Assembly: GCF_023380025.1 (NCBI RefSeq)
Contig: NZ_CP097253.1
Coordinates: 372,001-436,000 of the forward strand
Length of the DNA: 64,000 nt
Origin: Sphingomonas glaciei
Lineage (GTDB): Bacteria > Pseudomonadota > Alphaproteobacteria > Sphingomonadales > Sphingomonadaceae
Reading direction: 5' to 3'
Under the pieces are notes generated by a model. The model was given only the letters and a program-made list of their open reading frames with translations. It was not told the origin of the DNA and searched no databases. Shown here one piece after another: positions 12,770 to 22,587 of the stretch (position 1 is the stretch's first letter; each line of letters opens with the position of its first letter). A program made the position numbers and the translations under genes.

Positions 12770-14331
12770 GGGCTGCCGGGCACGGCCCGGGCCCATCCTG
12801 GCGCGGCGCTCTCCAGACTATCGAGGAAGCGCCTGGCTTGCGCGCGAACCTCGGCCTTGGTCTCCTCGCCGAAGCGGTTCCAGGTGGCATAAGGCTGCCA
12901 CATCCGGCGGTTGCCGCGCAGCTTGGCCTCGTTGCGGTCGAGGAAGTCCCAGTAGAGCGCGTTGAACGGGCAGGCATCCTCGCCGACCCGCTGCTTCACG
13001 TCGAACCGGCAACCTTTGCAGTAGTTGCTCATCCGGTTGATGTAGGCGCCCGACCCGGCATAGGGCTTGGTCCCCAGCCGACCGCCATCGGCGAACTGGC
13101 TCATACCGAGAACGTTGGGATGTTCGACCCACTCGTAGGCGTCGGCATAGACCACGAGATACCAGTCGGCGACTTGCGAGGGGTCGATCCCGGCCAGCAT
13201 GGCGAAATTGCCGAGCACCATCAGCCGCTGAATGTGGTGGGCATAGGCATTGTCGCGGGTGTTGCGCACGCTGTCGGCGCAGCAAGCCATGTCGGTGGCA
13301 CCGGTCCAGTAAAAGTCGGGGAGGGGGCGGGTGTTGCCGAAGAAGTTCACCTCGTCGAGCCCCGGCATCTCCAGCCAGTACATGCCGCGGATATATTCGC
13401 GCCAGCCGATCATCTGGCGGATGAAGCCTTCGGCGGCGTTTAGCGGAACCGTGCCGAGGCGATAGGCAGCCTCGGCGGCCTGGCAGACTTCGAGCGCGGT
13501 CAGCAGGCCGCAGTTGAGGCTGGTCGACAGCCGCGAATGGTAGAGGAAGTCGGCGCCTTCGAGCATCGCGTCCTGATAGGTGCCGAAGCGCGGCAAGCGT
13601 TCGTTGACGAAGTCGTCGAGCAGGGCGCGGGCCTCGGCCGCGGTGACCGGCAGGGCGAAGGCGTCGAGGGTTCCGAAATGATGGCGGAAGCGGCCTTCGA
13701 CCAGCGCGATCACCTCCTGCGTGATCGCATCCGGGGAAAAGCGCTGCGGCTCGCGCAACGGACGACCCTTGGGCGGCGGGGCGCGATTGTCCTTGTCGAA
13801 ATTCCACTGGCCGCCGGTCGGCGTGTCGTCGGGCTCCATCAGGAGTCCGGTGCGGCGGCGCTGCTGGCGATAGAAGCTCTCCATCACCAGTTCGCGGCGG
13901 CTGGCGGCCCAGGCGAAGAAGTCGGGGAGGGGGCAGATGAAGCGGTCGTCGGCGACGATCTCAACCGGAATGCCGAGGCTTTGCGACCAGCCTTCGATCG
14001 CCTTCTGCACCCGCCATTCGCCGGCCTCGACGATGCGCAGGAAGGAGGGGCGAAGGCGTTCGACCGCGCGGGTCACCTCGCCGGTAAAGCTGCCGGAGTT
14101 GTCGGGATCGTCGAGCCGGATGTAGTCGACCTGCCAGCCGTCCGCCCGCAATTCGTCGGCGAAGTGCCGCATAGCGGACAGGATGAGGACGATCTTCGCC
14201 TTGTGATGGCGGACGTAGGTGGTCTCCTCCGCCACCTCCATCAGCAGCAGCCGGGCGTCCGCCTTTTCGACCCCGTTGAGCGAGGCAAGGCCGTGACTGA
14301 GCTGGTCGCCGAGGATGGGAATCAGGATCAT
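12760..14331 (-). CDS. FeS-type cryptochrome/photolyase (FeS-BCP, PhrB-like)
   Basis: 523-residue member of the prokaryotic FeS cryptochrome/photolyase group, represented by PhrB, a light-driven (6-4) photoproduct repair enzyme. MILIPILGDQLSHGLASLNG opens the antenna-binding domain. The catalytic half has TGGQWNFDKDNR, GFIRQMIGWREYIRGMYW and RDNAYAHHIQRLMVLGNFAM. Cysteines fit a [4Fe-4S] site: DMACCADSV (one ligand) and CKGCRFDVKQRVGEDACPF (three ligands). No class I or II CPD photolyase features are seen. It converges on the sulfotransferase with a 10-bp overlap. Confidence 0.93.
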   Translation of the reverse strand: MILIPILGDQLSHGLASLNGVEKADARLLLMEVAEETTYVRHHKAKIVLILSAMRHFADELRADGWQVDYIRLDDPDNSGSFTGEVTRAVERLRPSFLRIVEAGEWRVQKAIEGWSQSLGIPVEIVADDRFICPLPDFFAWAASRRELVMESFYRQQRRRTGLLMEPDDTPTGGQWNFDKDNRAPPPKGRPLREPQRFSPDAITQEVIALVEGRFRHHFGTLDAFALPVTAAEARALLDDFVNERLPRFGTYQDAMLEGADFLYHSRLSTSLNCGLLTALEVCQAAEAAYRLGTVPLNAAEGFIRQMIGWREYIRGMYWLEMPGLDEVNFFGNTRPLPDFYWTGATDMACCADSVRNTRDNAYAHHIQRLMVLGNFAMLAGIDPSQVADWYLVVYADAYEWVEHPNVLGMSQFADGGRLGTKPYAGSGAYINRMSNYCKGCRFDVKQRVGEDACPFNALYWDFLDRNEAKLRGNRRMWQPYATWNRFGEETKAEVRAQARRFLDSLESAAPGWARAVPGSPYE

Positions 14332-14500
14332 GTGCCTGCCTAGACGGATGGGGCGGCCGCTTGGATGCAGCTTTTGGTCCAGCGGGATGGCCTTGAGCGC
14401 CGAGTTAACGGCGGCGGCTTGTCAGCATCGCGCATCATTTCGGCGCTAACGGCGCTAATGCTACTCCCGGTTAAGAGGTTGTGCGGCAAGGATCAATTCG

Positions 14501-15004
14501 ATGTCTTGCCGAATCCCGCTACTTCTTGCCCTGGCCCTGCTGCCGGCAACCGTTCCCGCTGCCGCCCAGTCGTGGGAAGCGCAGGCGCTGGCACTCCACA
14601 ATCGCGAGCGCGCAGCCTTTCGCGTCGCGCCGCTGGCATGGGACTTCGGCCTGGCCGGGGCGGCCGATGCCTATGCCAACGAGATGGTCCGGACCGGGCG
14701 CTGGGGACATAGCCCCAAGGCCACGCGTCCGGGGCAGGGCGAGAATTTGTGGATGGGAACGGTCAACGCCTACCGGATCGATGAGATGGTCGGCGGCTGG
14801 ATCGGTGAGCGCCGCTTGTTCCGCCCGGGCGTGTTCCCGGAGGTCAGTGCGACCGGCAACTGGATCGACGTCGGCCATTATACGCAGATGGTGTCGAGCC
14901 GCAGCACACGCGTCGGCTGCGCGATCCGCTCGGGCGGCCGGTGGACCTACCTCGTCTGCCGCTATTCGCCGTCGGGGAACGTCGACGGGCGGGTGATGCC
15001 CTAG
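14501..15004 (+). CDS. CAP (SCP/PR1-like) domain secreted protein
   Basis: 167-residue exported protein. Signal peptide MSCRIPLLLALALLPATVPA followed by AAQ, then a CAP domain: ALHNRERAAFRVAPLAWD, YANEMVRTGRWGHSPKA, GQGENLWMG, GHYTQMVSSRSTRVGCAI. The conserved His (WGHS), Glu (GENLW) and His (GHYTQ) of the CAP cavity are present. AAGGA lies about eight bases before ATG 14501. Bacterial CAP proteins have been linked to envelope and secreted functions, but none is established for this one. Confidence 0.88.
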   Translation: MSCRIPLLLALALLPATVPAAAQSWEAQALALHNRERAAFRVAPLAWDFGLAGAADAYANEMVRTGRWGHSPKATRPGQGENLWMGTVNAYRIDEMVGGWIGERRLFRPGVFPEVSATGNWIDVGHYTQMVSSRSTRVGCAIRSGGRWTYLVCRYSPSGNVDGRVMP

Positions 15005-16524
15005 TCGGTCGAGCGGCCCCGGCCGGCCCGGTAATCCTCTTCGATCGCGGCCAGCGCACCGGCGGCGTCGCGGGCCTGCATCTTCTGCAAGGCCTCGAGC
15101 AGCTTGGGGCGCTTTTCGATATCGATATGCGGATTGGCAACGATCGGGGCGAAACTGCGAAGCGCAGCGGGAATCTCGCCGTCGGTCAGCCGCTGGCGAA
15201 CGACGTTGAAGCGCAGGCCCATGTCGTGCGGGGCGAGCAGGTGGGCGTAGTAAAGGCCTTTGATGGCATCGGGCGTGGGCTTCTGACCGGCCACGACGAA
15301 GCTTTGGTAGAAGAGGTAGAGCGGCTCGGCATTTTCGGTGTCGGCACGGTTGGCCCGGATCAGCCAGCGCCGCACTTCGGTATAATCGGCCGAACCGCCC
15401 TTGCCGCGGGCCTCGTCCAGTAAGGCGCGGCCCTTGGTGATCATCGCGCCGATATTCTTCGGATCCCGCGCGAGCGCCTTGTCGGCGGCAGTGATGGCGG
15501 GCCAGTAGCGCCGGGCGCTCAGCTCCACCTCGGCGAGCGCCGCCTGGACCGCGGGGTCTTCGGGGTGGCTCCCGGCAATCTCGCGCGCCTGCGCCGCGAC
15601 GCCCTCGACGTCTGCCGGCCGCAAGCCGCGGTCGACCCGGATGCGGACCGGCAGGATCGCCGATTCGCCCGGAGTCAGCGGACGAATGGCCACCGCCTCC
15701 GGGGCCCCGGCCGGGACCTCGAGGGCGGGGAAGGTCTTCGTGGCGTAGAGGTCGATCTCCCGGTCGAGTTGCTTCAGGTCGCCGAACGCGGTCTGGGCGG
15801 CCGTGGCCGCTGGCTCGCCTCGTGCGAGCCCGTCCAGATAGCGGCTCAGCTGTCCGCTTCGCGCCTGGTTGAAGGCGAGATAATGGGTCAGCAGCCAGCC
15901 CTTGGCGTAAATCGAACTCCGCTCCATGTCGGTGCGGGCGCGGGCCCCGGACAGGAGGTCTCCGGCGCTGAACCCGAGGTCACGGAGGATCGTCGTCTGG
16001 CGACCTTGCGGCGGGAAGCCGATCTTCACGTTGCCGTTCTTTTCGACCACGGCCGTACCGAAGAATTCCGCGGTGCCTTCGACCAGCCAGGCGGCCAGCG
16101 GGCTGTTGGGATCGGTCAGCATCAGGTGATGCGTATATTCGTGCTGCAGCAGCTGGTCTGAATCGAGTGTCTGGCCAGCCGCGAGATCCTTGCGACTGAC
16201 AAAGGCGACGGCGCCCGATGCGCGGGGGATATAGAAGCCGGCGGCGTTCATCTGGCGCGGCAGCAGCTTCCGTACGGCCGCGACCGACGGCAGGTCGAAG
16301 ATGGTCAGCCGCGCGCCATCGGTCAGTGGCGGGTCGGCATAGCCGCGCACCTTGCGCACAGCCGCGTCAAAGCGCTCGAGCCGCTCGGCGTAGGATTTGA
16401 GCTCGGCCGGCCGTTGCTCGGAATAGATGATGAAATGCTTGGTTCGCGCCTCATGCCAGGCGGCGACGGCGGGGCTGCCCGCGAAAAGAGCCACCGCCAC
16501 GGCGATGAAGAGCCGGAATGGCAT
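15001..16524 (-). CDS. Secreted HEXXH metallopeptidase-like protein (DUF1570-like) with C-terminal repeats, copy 2
   Basis: 507 residues. After a signal peptide (MPFRLFIAVAVALFAGSPAVA) comes WHEARTKHFIIYSEQRP, then a zinc-site motif LLQHEYTHHLML (about residues 128-139) and a second-glutamate helix WLVEGTAEFFGTAV, the gluzincin pattern H-E-x-x-H plus E. The C-terminal half (about 320-500) is alpha-helical and TPR-like (AITAADKALARDPKNIGAMI). It is clearly paralogous to the gene just upstream, from which it is separated by one base. An exported peptidase is likely, but substrate and activity are unknown. The last four bases overlap the CAP-protein gene on the other strand. Confidence 0.75.
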   Translation of the reverse strand: MPFRLFIAVAVALFAGSPAVAAWHEARTKHFIIYSEQRPAELKSYAERLERFDAAVRKVRGYADPPLTDGARLTIFDLPSVAAVRKLLPRQMNAAGFYIPRASGAVAFVSRKDLAAGQTLDSDQLLQHEYTHHLMLTDPNSPLAAWLVEGTAEFFGTAVVEKNGNVKIGFPPQGRQTTILRDLGFSAGDLLSGARARTDMERSSIYAKGWLLTHYLAFNQARSGQLSRYLDGLARGEPAATAAQTAFGDLKQLDREIDLYATKTFPALEVPAGAPEAVAIRPLTPGESAILPVRIRVDRGLRPADVEGVAAQAREIAGSHPEDPAVQAALAEVELSARRYWPAITAADKALARDPKNIGAMITKGRALLDEARGKGGSADYTEVRRWLIRANRADTENAEPLYLFYQSFVVAGQKPTPDAIKGLYYAHLLAPHDMGLRFNVVRQRLTDGEIPAALRSFAPIVANPHIDIEKRPKLLEALQKMQARDAAGALAAIEEDYRAGRGRSTD

Positions 16525-16525
16525 C

Positions 16526-18049
16526 CTAACCGCGACCCTTCTTGTTCTTGTTCTTCTTATCCCCCTCGTCGAGGGTGGCGAGCGCCTCCTTCGACTTTCC
16601 GGCTTTCATCTCGTCATAGGCCTTGGTGATGGCGGGCATCTTTCGCCCGTGAGCATCGAACACGATGGTCCCGAACAGGTTGGACGCTTCCGCGCTGTTG
16701 TTGTCGGCGAGATGCTGGCGCACGGCCGCCAGCCGCAGGCCATCGTCCTGGGGAGCGAGCGCCTGTGCGTAATGCAGACCCTTGATCGCTGCGGCGGTGG
16801 GGTGCTGCCCGGCCCAGGCGAAAGTCTGATAGTAGAGGTAGAGCGGCTCGGCGTTCTCGAGATCGGCGCGGTTTGCCTTGATGAACCAGCCTCTGACTCC
16901 CGCCCAATCGGCCTTGGCCGGCTCCCTGCGGGCGATCTCGGCCAGCGCCATCCCCTTGTAGATCATGCCCTGGACGTTCTTGGGATCGGCGGCGAGGGCG
17001 CGGTCGGCGGCCGCGATCGCGCCGGGGTAGTTGTCGACGTCATATTCGGCTTCGGCGAGCGAGCTTTGGACGAAGGGGTCGCCGGGGAAGCGCGCGCCGA
17101 TCTTGCGCGCGGCCGAGACGATCGTGCGGGCGCTCTGCGCGTCGATCCCGCGGTCCGAGCGGAGCCTGTACTGCATGATCTCGTCCTCGCCCGGGCGCAG
17201 CGCGCGGATGGCGACGGCCGGGGTGGGGATGGGCTCGACGCGGATCGCACTGAACTTCCGGTTGGCGGCGTAGCGATCGATGCTGCGATCGAGGGCGCCC
17301 AAATCACCGAATGCGTCCTGGGCGGCGACCAGGGGCGCCTTTCCGCCGACGATGCCGCGCATGTAGGTCGCAAGCTTCTGCTGCCCGCCAGGCGTGAAAG
17401 TCAGGTAGTGGCTGAGAAGCCACCCCTTCGAGTAGAGCGACAATTGGTCAAGGCCGTCCTGCGGACGCGCCTGCGACAGCAATTGCCTGGCGTCGAAGCC
17501 GATATCGGCAAGGACCGTAGATCCGCGGCCGTAGGGCGGCGCACCAAAGGACACCGACCCGTCCTTTTCGATCACCGCCGTGCCAAAGAATTCGGCGCCG
17601 CCTTCCACGATCCACGACGGGATCGGCCCCTTCTGCTCGGACAGCATCAGGTGGTGCAGATATTCGTGGAAGAAGACGAGGTCCGGCTGCTTCATCTGCC
17701 GGTTCTCGAAGCCGGAACTGTCGGGACTGACGTAGGCGACCGAACCGGACGCGCGCCCAAGGTAGAAACCCGCCACCCCGCGCTGGCCGGACAGCGATTC
17801 AACTGCCTGCTGCGTATCGAGGACGTAGACCGTCAGGCGCGAGCCGTCGGTGAGGTCGGGGTCGGGCATCGCGCGGACCTTGCGGACCGCCGCGTCGAAG
17901 CGCTCGAGCCGTTCGGCATAGGCCTTGAGATCGGGCGGCGTCTGCTTGGAATAGATGATGAAGTGGCGGGTCTTGGCCTGGTGCCACTGGGCGGAAGCAG
18001 GTGCCGCGCATGCCATCAACGCCGTCGCGGCCGTAAGCAGGAAACGCAC
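16526..18049 (-). CDS. Secreted HEXXH metallopeptidase-like protein (DUF1570-like) with C-terminal repeats, copy 1
   Basis: 507 residues, the same length and layout as the next gene downstream. Signal peptide MRFLLTAATALMACAAPASA, then QWHQAKTRHFIIYSKQTP, zinc motif VFFHEYLHHLMLSE and WIVEGGAEFFGTAVIEKDGS, then TPR-like helices (AIAAADRALAADPKNVQGMI, PLYLYYQTFAWAGQHPTAAA). The C-terminus is very basic (DKKNKNKKGRG), unlike copy 2. GTG 18049 is chosen because AGGGG lies seven bases upstream; the longer TTG reading at 18070 includes this SD. First gene of a two-gene operon. Confidence 0.75.
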   Translation of the reverse strand: MRFLLTAATALMACAAPASAQWHQAKTRHFIIYSKQTPPDLKAYAERLERFDAAVRKVRAMPDPDLTDGSRLTVYVLDTQQAVESLSGQRGVAGFYLGRASGSVAYVSPDSSGFENRQMKQPDLVFFHEYLHHLMLSEQKGPIPSWIVEGGAEFFGTAVIEKDGSVSFGAPPYGRGSTVLADIGFDARQLLSQARPQDGLDQLSLYSKGWLLSHYLTFTPGGQQKLATYMRGIVGGKAPLVAAQDAFGDLGALDRSIDRYAANRKFSAIRVEPIPTPAVAIRALRPGEDEIMQYRLRSDRGIDAQSARTIVSAARKIGARFPGDPFVQSSLAEAEYDVDNYPGAIAAADRALAADPKNVQGMIYKGMALAEIARREPAKADWAGVRGWFIKANRADLENAEPLYLYYQTFAWAGQHPTAAAIKGLHYAQALAPQDDGLRLAAVRQHLADNNSAEASNLFGTIVFDAHGRKMPAITKAYDEMKAGKSKEALATLDEGDKKNKNKKGRG

Positions 18050-18082
18050 TAGAACACCCCTGATTCCCAACGATTTACCGCA

Positions 18083-20251
18083 TTAAAGGAAAGAATAGGG
18101 GTCCACGTCAACCGCGACCCTGACCTTTGCGGACCATTCGACCCCGCCGAGCCATTTGCGGATCACGTCCTGGACGTCGAGGCTGCGGCGGGCGTGGACC
18201 AGAAGGCGGAAGCGGTGGCGGCCGCGCAGCATGGCAAGCGGGGCGGGGGCGGGGCCGTAGACCGCCATTCCCTCGACCTGCGGCGCCCGGCGCCCGATCC
18301 GGTTGGCGGTCTGCTCGGCTTCTTCCTTGTCCTCGGCGCTGACGACGATGGCGGCGAGGCGGCCGAACGGCGGCATGCCCGCTTCTTGGCGCGATTCGGT
18401 TTCGGCGGCAACGAACTGCTCAGTGTCGCCGCTGACGAGGGCGGCGATGACGGGGGCGTCGGGCTGGTGGGTCTGCACCAGCACCCGCCCGGGCTTGCCG
18501 CCGCGTCCGGCCCGGCCGGCGACCTGGCTGATCTGCTGGAAGGTCCGCTCCGCTGCGCGGAGGTCGCCTCCGGACAGGCCAAGGTCGGCGTCGATCACTC
18601 CGACCAGGGTGAGGTTGGGGAAGTGGTAGCCCTTGGTGACGAGCTGCGTCCCGACCACGATGTCGATCTCGCCCTCCTCCATCTGGCGGACGAATTCGGC
18701 GGCGCGGACCGGGCTCCAGATGGTGTCGGAGGTGACGATGGCGGTGCGTGCATCGGGGAATAGCGCCTGCACCTCGTCGGCGATGCGCTCGACGCCCGGG
18801 CCGCAGGCGACCAGGCTGTCCTTGTCGCCGCATTCGGGGCAGGCCTCGGGCTGCGGGATGACCAGCCCGCAATGATGGCAGGCGAGGCGGCGCATCAGCC
18901 GGTGCTCGACCATCCAGGCGGTGCAGTTGGGGCATTGGAAGCGGTGGCCGCAAGTCCGGCACAGGGTCAGCGGGGCGAAGCCGCGGCGGTTGAGGAAGAG
19001 GAGGCTCTGTTCGCCAGTGGCAAGGTTGGCCTCGATCTCGGTCACCAGCTGCGGCGCGATCCAGCGCCCGCGCGGCGGTGGGTCGGCGGTGAGGTCGAGG
19101 GCGGTGAGGCTTGGGAGTTGCGCGCCGGCGTGCCGCTCGCGGAGCTGCAGTTCGCGGTAGCGGCCGGTTTCGACCATGTGCCGGGTTTCGAGCGCCGGGG
19201 TGGCGGAGGAGAGGATGACCGGAATATCCTCGAACCGCGCCCGCATCACCGCCACGTCGCGGGCGTGATACTGGACGCCATCCTCCTGCTTGAACGAGGC
19301 TTCGTGGGCTTCGTCGACGACGATCAGGCCGAGGTTGGCGTAGGGCAGGAACAGCGCCGAGCGGGCGCCGACCACCACTTTCGCTTCGCCGCTGGCGATC
19401 CCGCGCCAGGCGCGGCGGCGCTGCGAGGAGCGGAGGTCGCTGTGCCAGGCGGTGGGCTCGCAGCCGAAGCGGGCGGCGAAGCGCTTGAGGAAGGGCTGGG
19501 TAAGGGCGATCTCGGGGAGGAGGACGAGCACCTGGCGGCCCTCACGGACGGCTTCTGCCACGGCTTCGAAATAGACTTCGGTCTTGCCCGAGCCGGTGAT
19601 CCCGTCGAGCAGGACGGGATCGAAGCCGCCGCCGATGGAGGCGACAAGGCTATTCGCCGCGGCCTGCTGGTCCTCGCTGAGCTTGGGCGGGGCGAAATCG
19701 GGGTCGGGGCAGGAGAGCGGCTGGTCTGCCTCGACCTGGATCCGCTCCAGTGCGCCGCTATTCACCAGCCCGCGCAGCACGGCGTCGCTGACCTCGGCAT
19801 GGGCGGCGAGTTCGCGGATGGTGCCTTGTCGCCCTTCGAGCCGGTCGAGCGCCTGGGTGCGCTGCGGGGTCAGACGGCCGGGGCGTTCGCCGGTCAGGCG
19901 ATATTCGGTGAGCTGGCGCGACCCTTCCAGCGCGGAGGACGACGGCAGCACCATCCGCAGCACCGAGGCGAGCGGCGAGAGATAATAATCCGCGGTCCAT
20001 TCGCACAGGCGGCGAAGTGGGGCGGGGATGACGGGGACGTCGATCAGCCCGGCGAGCGGTCGGAGGCGGTTGTCGCCCACCTCTTCACTCGGCAGCCGCT
20101 CGGCTTCCCACGCCACGCCGACCAGCTGGCGCGGGCCCAACGGGGCGATTACCACGCTGCCGGGCTCGACCGCCATGCCATCGGGTACGCGATAGTCGAG
20201 CGGCCCCAAGGCAGCGTTCAAGGTGACGACACGGGCGCGGGGGAGAGGCAC
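18083..20251 (-). CDS. priA: Primosomal protein N' (PriA helicase)
   Basis: 722-residue 3'-5' helicase that recognises stalled forks and reloads the replisome. Walker A is [16 protein letters not shown], the DEAH box is [15 protein letters not shown], and motif VI lies in [15 protein letters not shown]. The zinc-binding insertion has all eight cysteines: CRTC, CPNC, CHHC and CPEC (about residues 432-475). The N-terminal DNA-binding domain begins [21 protein letters not shown] 20251 is the start. It is divergent from paaA. Confidence 0.97.
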   Translation of the reverse strand: MPLPRARVVTLNAALGPLDYRVPDGMAVEPGSVVIAPLGPRQLVGVAWEAERLPSEEVGDNRLRPLAGLIDVPVIPAPLRRLCEWTADYYLSPLASVLRMVLPSSSALEGSRQLTEYRLTGERPGRLTPQRTQALDRLEGRQGTIRELAAHAEVSDAVLRGLVNSGALERIQVEADQPLSCPDPDFAPPKLSEDQQAAANSLVASIGGGFDPVLLDGITGSGKTEVYFEAVAEAVREGRQVLVLLPEIALTQPFLKRFAARFGCEPTAWHSDLRSSQRRRAWRGIASGEAKVVVGARSALFLPYANLGLIVVDEAHEASFKQEDGVQYHARDVAVMRARFEDIPVILSSATPALETRHMVETGRYRELQLRERHAGAQLPSLTALDLTADPPPRGRWIAPQLVTEIEANLATGEQSLLFLNRRGFAPLTLCRTCGHRFQCPNCTAWMVEHRLMRRLACHHCGLVIPQPEACPECGDKDSLVACGPGVERIADEVQALFPDARTAIVTSDTIWSPVRAAEFVRQMEEGEIDIVVGTQLVTKGYHFPNLTLVGVIDADLGLSGGDLRAAERTFQQISQVAGRAGRGGKPGRVLVQTHQPDAPVIAALVSGDTEQFVAAETESRQEAGMPPFGRLAAIVVSAEDKEEAEQTANRIGRRAPQVEGMAVYGPAPAPLAMLRGRHRFRLLVHARRSLDVQDVIRKWLGGVEWSAKVRVAVDVDPYSFL

Positions 20252-20313
20252 CCGCGCGCTCTAGGCGAAAGGACCGGGTGGAACCAAGGGCCTGCAATCG
20301 CTATCTAAGGCTC

Positions 20314-21312
20314 ATGTATACCACCGATCTCTCAAAGCCCGGCAGCGCCAAGGTTCAGCCGATCGGCCCCGCCGAGGATCCCGCCCTGCTCGAGGCGTTC
20401 GAAGCGCGCGTCGCCGCGGACGAGTTCATCGAGCCCAAGGACTGGATGCCCGAGGCTTATCGCCGCACCCTGACGCGGCAGATCAGCCAGCATGCGCACA
20501 GCGAGATCGTCGGGATGCTGCCCGAGGGCAACTGGATCACGCGCGCGCCGTCGCTGCGGCGGAAGGCGATCCTGCTCGCCAAGGTGCAGGACGAAGCGGG
20601 GCATGGCCTTTATCTTTACTGCGCGGCGGAGACGCTCGGTACGAGCCGTGAGCAGATGATCGAGGCGCTGCATTCGGGCAAGGCCAAGTACAGCACCATC
20701 TTCAACTATCCGACGCTGACCTGGGCCGACATCGGCGCGATCGGCTGGCTGGTCGACGGCGCGGCGATCATGAACCAGGTGCCGCTGCAGCGCACCAGCT
20801 ACGGGCCCTATGCCCGCGCGATGGTCCGGGTGTGCAAGGAAGAGAGCTTCCATCAGCGCCAGGGCTATGAGATCAGCATGCAGCTCGCGCGCGGTACGCC
20901 TGAGCAGAAGCGCATGATGCAGGACGCCTTCAACCGCTGGTGGTGGCCGAGCCTGATGATGTTCGGGCCGCCCGACGACAATTCGCCCAATACCGCGCAG
21001 TCGATGCGTTGGCGGATCAAGCGCGAGACCAATGACGAACTGCGCCAGAAGTTCGTCGACATCACCGTGCCGCAGGCCGAGTTCATCGGGCTGACCGTTC
21101 CCGACCCCGATCTCAAGTGGAACGAGGAAAAGGGCGGCTACGACTTTGGCGCGATCGACTGGGAGGAATTCTATTCGGTCGTGAAGGGCGAGGGCCCGGT
21201 CGCCAAGGAGCGGATCACCGCTCGCCGCGAGGCGTGGGAAAAGAACGCCTGGGTGCGCGAAGCGGCGCAGGCGCACGAGGCGAAGAAGCAGGCGCGGAAG
21301 GCGGCGGCTTGA
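20314..21312 (+). CDS. paaA: 1,2-phenylacetyl-CoA epoxidase subunit PaaA
   Basis: 332-residue catalytic subunit of the di-iron PaaABC(E) monooxygenase, which epoxidises the ring of phenylacetyl-CoA. The ferritin-like core has the ligand motifs [14 protein letters not shown] and [14 protein letters not shown], plus [23 protein letters not shown] 20314 ([10 protein letters not shown]) is preferred to the longer reading at 20278. The neighbours paaB and paaC follow. No paaK, paaG, paaZ or paaJ gene is in the window. Confidence 0.97.
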   Translation: MYTTDLSKPGSAKVQPIGPAEDPALLEAFEARVAADEFIEPKDWMPEAYRRTLTRQISQHAHSEIVGMLPEGNWITRAPSLRRKAILLAKVQDEAGHGLYLYCAAETLGTSREQMIEALHSGKAKYSTIFNYPTLTWADIGAIGWLVDGAAIMNQVPLQRTSYGPYARAMVRVCKEESFHQRQGYEISMQLARGTPEQKRMMQDAFNRWWWPSLMMFGPPDDNSPNTAQSMRWRIKRETNDELRQKFVDITVPQAEFIGLTVPDPDLKWNEEKGGYDFGAIDWEEFYSVVKGEGPVAKERITARREAWEKNAWVREAAQAHEAKKQARKAAA

Positions 21313-21320
21313 CGTTATTC

Positions 21321-21394
21321 GTCGCCCCGGCGAAGGCCGGGGCCTCAGGCGATGTGGCCTGAACGCTGAGGTCCCGGCCTGCGCCGGGACGACG
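21321..21394. repeat. Palindromic intergenic repeat between paaA and paaB
   Basis: GTCGCCCCGGCGAAGGCCGG and following GGCCTCAGG are mirrored by CTGAGGTCCCGGCCTGCGCC followed by GGGACGAC. The arms are about 30 nt around a short centre. A second copy with the same ends is at 58094-58170. In the paa message it would form a stable hairpin between the first two cistrons. Confidence 0.85.
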
Positions 21395-21404
21395 GAGTGT
21401 TTGG

Positions 21405-21686
21405 ATGTCGGACTGGCCATTGTGGGAAGTTTTCGTGCGGACCAAGGGCGGGCTCGCGCACCGTCACTTCGGAAGCGTCCACGCGCCTGACGCCGAAATG
21501 GCGCTGCGCCACGCCCGCGACACCTACACCCGCCGCCAGGAGGGCGTCAGCCTGTGGGTGGTGAAGTCCTCCGAGATCGTCGCCAGTGACCCCGCCCAGG
21601 CCGGCGAACTGTTCGAGCCGGCCGCCGACAAAATTTACCGTCACCCGACGTTTTATGAGATCCCGGACGAGGTGAAGCACATCTGA
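21405..21686 (+). CDS. paaB: 1,2-phenylacetyl-CoA epoxidase subunit PaaB
   Basis: 93-residue small subunit that bridges PaaAC heterodimers. MSDWPLWEVFVRTKGGLAHR, HFGSVHAPDAEMALRHARD, TYTRRQEGVSLWVVKSSEI and the C-terminal YRHPTFYEIPDEVKHI are typical and full-length. Its stop shares one base with the paaC start (TGATG), so the two are translationally coupled. Confidence 0.97.
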   Translation: MSDWPLWEVFVRTKGGLAHRHFGSVHAPDAEMALRHARDTYTRRQEGVSLWVVKSSEIVASDPAQAGELFEPAADKIYRHPTFYEIPDEVKHI

Positions 21687-22507
21687 TGCCGAGCCTTCCA
21701 ACCATCCAGCCCGAAGACGAGGCTGTCGCCGACAAGGTGCGCCCGGCCGGGGCGTTCGATGCGCCGTCCGATTCACACGATCCGGTTCGCGGCGGTTATC
21801 TGCTGCGGCTCGGCGACGATGCGCTGATCCTTGGCCAGCGACTGGGCGAATGGACCGGCCATGCGCCTTCGGTCGAGGTCGATCTGTCGCTCGCCAACCT
21901 GGCGCTGGATCTAGTCGGCCAAGCCACCTTCTTCCTCGGTGCGGCGGGCGATGCCGACGAACTGGCGTTCACGCGCGACGTGCTCGACTTCCGCAACTGC
22001 CTGCTGGTCGAGCAGCCCAACGGCGATTTCGCCCGCACGATGATGCGGCAGCTATTGTTCTCGACCTGGCAGCACCTGCTCTACCAGGCGCTGGCCGACA
22101 GCCGCGATCAGGCGATCCGCGAGGTCGCTGCGAAGGCGGTCAAGGAAGTCGCCTATCACCGCGAGATCGCGGGCGAATGGGTGATCCGCCTCGGTGACGG
22201 GACCGAGGAAAGCCGCGCTCGGAACCTCGACGCGCTGGGGTGGTGCTGGCGATTCGTGCCCGAACTGTTCGAGGTCGACGCGGAGCTCGAGGCTGCTATC
22301 GCCGTCGGCATTGCGGTCGACCCGCGCGCCTTCGAGGCCGAATATCGCGGCGCCATCGCCGCGATCCTGACCGAAGCGACCTTGCTGGTGCCGGACGACC
22401 AGCGCGCCATCCTTGGCGGGCGGCGCGGGCACCACAGCGAGCATCTCGGCCACCTCTTGGCGATCATGCAATATCTGCCGCGCACCTATCCGGACGCCGT
22501 CTGGTGA
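21686..22507 (+). CDS. paaC: 1,2-phenylacetyl-CoA epoxidase subunit PaaC
   Basis: 273-residue structural ferritin-like partner of PaaA; in this family PaaC holds PaaA in its active shape but has no working metal site. RLGDDALILGQRLGEWTGHA, VDLSLANLALDLVGQATFFL and VKEVAYHREIAGEWVIRLGD are characteristic. In the common order paaD would come next, but here a palindromic repeat and then paaE follow. Confidence 0.96.
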   Translation: MPSLPTIQPEDEAVADKVRPAGAFDAPSDSHDPVRGGYLLRLGDDALILGQRLGEWTGHAPSVEVDLSLANLALDLVGQATFFLGAAGDADELAFTRDVLDFRNCLLVEQPNGDFARTMMRQLLFSTWQHLLYQALADSRDQAIREVAAKAVKEVAYHREIAGEWVIRLGDGTEESRARNLDALGWCWRFVPELFEVDAELEAAIAVGIAVDPRAFEAEYRGAIAAILTEATLLVPDDQRAILGGRRGHHSEHLGHLLAIMQYLPRTYPDAVW

Positions 22508-22518
22508 TGCCTTTTCAT

Positions 22519-22587
22519 CCGTTCGTGCCGAGCGAAGTCGAGGCACCCTCGCGCCACGGCCCCTCAACTTCGCTCGGGGCGAACGGG
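22519..22587. repeat. Palindromic repeat (GTGCCGAGCGAAGTCGAGG family) between paaC and paaE
   Basis: Arms CCGTTCGTGCCGAGCGAAGT with CGAGG, and CCTCAACTTCGCTCGGGGCG with AACGG, are near-perfect inverted copies. The 95-bp gap between paaC and paaE is mostly this element. A second copy with a decayed right arm is translated inside the E2 gene at 27181-27254. Confidence 0.9.

Noticed and set aside
18872..20308. A 478-codon open frame antisense to priA
   Set aside because: Shadow of priA; it lacks any family signature and covers the PriA helicase motifs exactly.
20280..20310. GGAAC before paaA as a general-stress promoter
   Set aside because: At spacing 16 and 17 the sequence does not match CGTT or CGTC.
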